A DNA stretch of 9,999 nt from an uncultured Sphingobium sp. (GTDB lineage: Bacteria; Pseudomonadota; Alphaproteobacteria; Sphingomonadales; Sphingomonadaceae). Shown here in pieces: positions 7,152 through 9,999 of the stretch. Where the stretch lies: positions 1 through 9,999 of the forward strand of contig CAJYHD010000007.1 in NCBI GenBank assembly GCA_913773715.1, read 5' to 3'. The position numbers were made by a program, and so were the translations under genes. Position 1 is the first letter of the stretch. Each line of letters opens with the position of its first letter. The notes below the pieces were generated by a model. That model worked only from the letters and a program-made list of their open reading frames with translations, searched no databases and had not been told where the DNA came from.

Positions 7152-7179
7152 CTTGTGCCAACAAAAAGCGCGCCTATAT
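7152..7179 (+). promoter_or_regulatory. Probable RpoH (sigma-32) heat-shock promoter of dnaK
   Basis: CTTG (7152-7155) and CCTATAT (7173-7179) are separated by 17 bases, matching the alphaproteobacterial RpoH pattern CTTG-N17/18-CYTATNT. Transcription would begin near 7185-7190, giving a leader of about 80 bases before dnaK. A weaker housekeeping-like pair, TTGCCT (7198-7203) and TATGGG (7220-7225) with a 16-base gap, lies downstream. No CIRCE inverted repeat was seen, so HrcA control at this site is unlikely. The copper-chaperone promoter must lie in the same 174-base divergent region (7095-7268), but I could not place it convincingly. Confidence 0.72.
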
Positions 7180-7268
7180 CCCCGTTGCAAAGCGGCCTTG
7201 CCTTGGCGCTTACGTGAGGTATGGGGCCGTGAACCGCTGAACGTCATTGGGGTTTTCAAGAGGAAAAA

Positions 7269-9167
7269 ATGGGAAAAGTAATCGGTATTGACCTTGGCAC
7301 CACCAACAGCTGCGTTGCCGTAATGGACGGCGGCAAGCCGAAGGTCATCGAAAATGCGGAAGGCGCACGTACCACGCCTTCGATCGTCGCCTTCGCCAAG
7401 GATGGCGAGCGCCTGATCGGCCAGCCTGCCAAGCGTCAGGCCGTCACCAACCCGGACAATACGATCTTTGCGGTGAAGCGCCTGATCGGCCGCCGCTTCG
7501 AAGATCCCATGACCAAGAAGGACATGGAACTCGTCCCCTATTCGATCGCAAAGGGCCCGAACGGTGACGCTTGGGTCGCAGCGGGCGGTCAGGATTATTC
7601 GCCGTCGCAGATTTCGGCCTTCACGCTTCAGAAGATGAAGGAAACCGCCGAATCCTATCTCGGCGAAACCGTGACGCAGGCGGTCATCACCGTCCCCGCC
7701 TATTTCAACGACGCCCAGCGTCAGGCGACCAAGGATGCCGGCCAGATCGCCGGTCTGGAAGTGCTGCGCATCATCAACGAACCGACTGCTGCGGCGCTGG
7801 CTTATGGCCTCGACAAGCAGGACGGCAAGACGATCGCAGTCTATGACCTTGGCGGCGGCACGTTCGACATCTCGATCCTCGAGATCGGCGACGGCGTGTT
7901 CGAAGTGAAGTCGACCAACGGCGACACTTTCCTTGGCGGTGAAGATTTCGACGCCAAGCTGGTCGAATATCTCGCGGCCGACTTCAAGAAGGCCGAAAGC
8001 ATCGATCTTACCAAGGACAAGCTGGCGCTCCAGCGTCTGAAGGAAGCCGCAGAAAAGGCGAAGATCGAGTTGTCTTCGGCGCAGACGACCGAAGTCAACC
8101 TGCCCTTCATCACCGCTGACCAGAATGGTCCCAAGCATCTGGTCAAGACGATCACGCGCGCCGATCTGGAGCGTCTGGTCGCCGACCTCATCAAGCGCAC
8201 CATGGAGCCTTGCAAGAAGGCGCTGGCGGATGCGGGCGTTTCGGCGAGCGATATCAGCGAAGTCGTCCTCGTCGGCGGCATGACTCGCATGCCCAAGGTG
8301 CGTGAAGCCGTGAAGGAATTCTTCGGCAAGGAACCGCACACCGGCGTCAACCCGGACGAAGTCGTCGCCATGGGCGCAGCTATCCAGGCGGGCGTGCTTC
8401 AGGGTGACGTCAAGGACGTGCTGTTGCTCGACGTGACGCCGCTGTCGCTCGGCATCGAGACGCTGGGTGGCGTGTTCACTCGCATGATCGACCGTAACAC
8501 CACGATCCCTGCCAAGAAGAGCCAAGTCTATTCGACCGCTGACGACAATCAGCAGGCGGTGACGATCCGCGTGTTCCAGGGCGAGCGTGAAATGGCGGCG
8601 GACAACAAGCTGCTCGGCCAGTTCGACCTCGTCGGCATCCCGCCCGCGCCGCGCGGCGTGCCGCAGATCGAGGTGACGTTCGACATCGACGCCAACGGCC
8701 TCGTCAACGTGTCCGCCAAGGACAAGGGCACCGGCAAGGAACAGCAGATTCGCATCCAGGCTTCGGGTGGTCTCAGCGACACCGACATCGAACAGATGGT
8801 CAAGGACGCCGAGCGTTTCGCCGATGAAGACAAGAAGCGTCGTGAAGCAGCGGAAGCCAAGAACAACGCGGAAAGCCTCGTTCACACGACCGAAGCCCAG
8901 CTTGCCGAACATGGCGAGAAGGTCGATGCGAGCCTGAAGGGTGAGATCGAAACCGCGATCGCCGAAACCAAGACCGCGATCGAAGGCGGCGATGCGGAAG
9001 CGATGAAGGCCAAGGCGCAGGAACTTGCCACGGTCGCCATGAAGCTCGGCCAAGCCATTTACGAGAAGGAGCAGGCTTCGGCTGCCGCTCCGGGCGCTGA
9101 ACAGCCCAAGGCCGACGACGGTGTCGTCGATGCCGAATTCTCGGAAGTGGACGATAACAAGGCGTAA
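7269..9167 (+). CDS. dnaK: Molecular chaperone DnaK (Hsp70)
   Basis: ATP-dependent cytosolic chaperone that binds exposed hydrophobic segments and works with DnaJ and GrpE. At 632 residues it is full length. The nucleotide-binding domain (about 1-380) shows [14 protein letters not shown] (5-18), [15 protein letters not shown] (140-154), [12 protein letters not shown] (169-180), [12 protein letters not shown] (191-202) with the conserved threonine T198, and [13 protein letters not shown] (332-344). The hydrophobic linker DVLLLDVTP is at 383-391, followed by the substrate-binding beta domain (to about 500) and the helical lid (about 505-603). The tail ends [12 protein letters not shown], an acidic C-terminus of the usual type. 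AAGAGG (7258-7263) lies 5 bases before the ATG. The gene follows a likely RpoH promoter and precedes dnaJ by 60 bases. Confidence 0.99.
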   Translation: MGKVIGIDLGTTNSCVAVMDGGKPKVIENAEGARTTPSIVAFAKDGERLIGQPAKRQAVTNPDNTIFAVKRLIGRRFEDPMTKKDMELVPYSIAKGPNGDAWVAAGGQDYSPSQISAFTLQKMKETAESYLGETVTQAVITVPAYFNDAQRQATKDAGQIAGLEVLRIINEPTAAALAYGLDKQDGKTIAVYDLGGGTFDISILEIGDGVFEVKSTNGDTFLGGEDFDAKLVEYLAADFKKAESIDLTKDKLALQRLKEAAEKAKIELSSAQTTEVNLPFITADQNGPKHLVKTITRADLERLVADLIKRTMEPCKKALADAGVSASDISEVVLVGGMTRMPKVREAVKEFFGKEPHTGVNPDEVVAMGAAIQAGVLQGDVKDVLLLDVTPLSLGIETLGGVFTRMIDRNTTIPAKKSQVYSTADDNQQAVTIRVFQGEREMAADNKLLGQFDLVGIPPAPRGVPQIEVTFDIDANGLVNVSAKDKGTGKEQQIRIQASGGLSDTDIEQMVKDAERFADEDKKRREAAEAKNNAESLVHTTEAQLAEHGEKVDASLKGEIETAIAETKTAIEGGDAEAMKAKAQELATVAMKLGQAIYEKEQASAAAPGAEQPKADDGVVDAEFSEVDDNKA

Positions 9168-9179
9168 GCCGATGCGCTG

Positions 9180-9209
9180 CCGCCGTCGCCCTCAAACGGG
9201 TGACGGCGG
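9180..9209 (+). other. Stable hairpin in the dnaK-dnaJ spacer
   Basis: CCGCCGTCGCCC (9180-9191) pairs with GGGTGACGGCGG (9198-9209) over 12 bp with one G-U pair and a six-base loop TCAAAC. No T-run follows, so it is not a standard intrinsic terminator. It lies between the dnaK stop and the dnaJ ribosome binding site. A competing 6-bp hairpin (CGGCGG 9204-9209 with CCGCCG 9214-9219, loop ACAG) uses the same 3' arm and abuts the dnaJ GAGG. It may stabilise the dnaK message, cause partial termination, or modulate dnaJ translation; the structure is seen, the role is inference. Confidence 0.65.
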
Positions 9210-9227
9210 ACAGCCGCCGAGGACGAT

Positions 9228-9999
9228 ATGACGAGCGACATGGATTATTACGAGCTGCTCGAAGTCGAGCGCACCGCAGACGGTACGGTCATCAAGAGCG
9301 CCTATCGCAAGCTCGCGATGAAATACCACCCGGATCGCACGGGCGGATGCGCGGACAGCGAGGCCAAGTTCAAGGCCGTGTCCGAAGCCTATGAGTGCCT
9401 GAAGGACCCCCAGAAGCGCGCGGCCTATGATCGCTATGGTCATGCCGCTTATACCAATGCTCAGAACGGCGGAGGCGGCGGCGGGTTCCGTGGGCAAGCC
9501 GGCGGTTTTTCCGACTTGGGCGATATTTTCGAGACGATCTTCGGCCAGTCCGGTTTCGGCGGGGCAGGCGGTCGTCAGCAGCAGCGAAGAGGGGCTGACC
9601 TCCGCTACGACATGGAAATCTCGCTGGACGAGGCGTTCCATGGCAAGAAGACCGAGATCGAGATCGAAGTGTCCGCCGCATGCGATGCTTGCGAGGGATC
9701 GGGTGCGCAGCCGGGTACCGGCGTAAAAAGCTGCGGCACCTGCGGCGGCCACGGCCAGGTACGCGCGCAGCAGGGCTTTTTCGTGGTCGAACGAACCTGT
9801 CCGTCCTGCCATGGCGCGGGCAAGGTGATCGAAAGTCCCTGCCGTTCGTGCCGGGACGAGGGCCGCGTGGACAAGGCCAAGACGCTCTCCGTTTCCATTC
9901 CCGCCGGTGTCGATGACGGCACACGCATCCGCCTGTCCGGCGAGGGTGAGGCGGGGGCGCGTGGTGCGCCTGCGGGCGACCTCTACATCTTCCTCCATG
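9228..9999 (+). CDS. dnaJ: Chaperone DnaJ (Hsp40), 3'-truncated by the window edge
   Basis: Co-chaperone that delivers clients to DnaK and stimulates its ATPase. The frame is open from ATG at 9228 to the right edge, giving 257 of the usual ~375 residues. Domains in order are a J domain (about 6-70) with the essential HPD at 34-36, a Gly/Phe-rich linker (about 81-115), the start of the first client-binding domain, and a zinc domain with four cysteine pairs: CDAC (152-155), CGTC (169-172), CPSC (191-194) and CRSC (205-208). The fourth repeat reads CRSCRDEG, with aspartate where the CxxCxGxG pattern has its first glycine. GAGG (9219-9222) lies 5 bases before the chosen ATG; a second in-frame ATG at 9240 is less well placed. 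All four metal-binding pairs make this a type I DnaJ rather than CbpA. Confidence 0.97.
   Translation, partial: MTSDMDYYELLEVERTADGTVIKSAYRKLAMKYHPDRTGGCADSEAKFKAVSEAYECLKDPQKRAAYDRYGHAAYTNAQNGGGGGGFRGQAGGFSDLGDIFETIFGQSGFGGAGGRQQQRRGADLRYDMEISLDEAFHGKKTEIEIEVSAACDACEGSGAQPGTGVKSCGTCGGHGQVRAQQGFFVVERTCPSCHGAGKVIESPCRSCRDEGRVDKAKTLSVSIPAGVDDGTRIRLSGEGEAGARGAPAGDLYIFLH

Noticed and set aside
7095..7268. CIRCE element or a defined promoter for the copper chaperone gene
   Set aside because: No TTAGCACTC/GAGTGCTAA repeat is present; the best minus-strand candidate (TTGGCA, 17 bases, TAGGGT) matches the -10 consensus at only three positions.
7131..9053. 640-codon open frame antisense to dnaK
   Set aside because: It mirrors dnaK codon by codon, has no convincing start context or recognisable domain, and is a known artefact of strong codon bias on this gene.
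9180..9209. dnaK-dnaJ hairpin as a Rho-independent terminator
   Set aside because: The stem is strong but is followed by ACAGCCGCC with no T-run.
9192..9998. Minus-strand open frame across dnaJ
   Set aside because: dnaJ on the plus strand shows a J domain and four zinc repeats; the opposite frame has no recognisable domain.
1..9999. Mobile elements, CRISPR arrays, tRNA/rRNA genes or phage genes
   Set aside because: None seen; genes are closely packed housekeeping and accessory chromosomal genes with uniform composition.

Overview
This window is a stretch of ordinary core chromosome from a high-G+C alphaproteobacterium, most likely a member of the Sphingomonadales (Sphingomonas/Sphingobium/Novosphingobium group). 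The inference rests on protein character: the sdhC-sdhD-sdhA order and sequences, the alanine racemase C-terminus, a small HExxH protein of a type I associate with sphingomonads, and a dnaK promoter with the alphaproteobacterial RpoH pattern. I made no database comparison. There are no mobile elements, tRNA or rRNA genes, CRISPR arrays or signs of recent transfer.

Layout, left to right. (1) The 3' three quarters of an alanine racemase gene (alr, + strand) enters from the left edge. (2) Convergent to it is a soluble methyl-accepting chemotaxis protein (- strand) with a possible globin-like sensor domain; its intrinsic terminator overlaps the alr stop codon. (3) Divergent from the chemotaxis gene is a tightly overlapping sdhC-sdhD-sdhA operon (+ strand) for the membrane anchors and flavoprotein of succinate dehydrogenase. 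It ends in a strong terminator, and no sdhB follows. (4) A minus-strand group reads copper chaperone PCu(A)C lipoprotein, then HExxH protein, then family 2 glycosyltransferase with a TPR-like tail. (5) Divergent from the copper chaperone is the dnaK-dnaJ heat-shock pair (+ strand). dnaK is preceded by a CTTG-N17-CCTATAT promoter. dnaJ runs off the right edge.

Functionally, the sdh genes feed electrons from succinate into the quinone pool, and the chemotaxis receptor next door may sense oxygen or a related cue. The PCu(A)C protein probably handles copper outside the cytoplasm for cytochrome oxidase assembly or copper tolerance. The two genes after it have no firmly known role. DnaK and DnaJ form the Hsp70 chaperone machine, and a stable hairpin in their short spacer may set their expression ratio.

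I found no clearly novel multi-gene system. The points most worth a second look are the loss of the usual carbamylated lysine in Alr, the sdh operon without sdhB, the globin-like chemoreceptor, the Met/His tail on the copper lipoprotein, the small HExxH protein, and the two mutually exclusive hairpins between dnaK and dnaJ.
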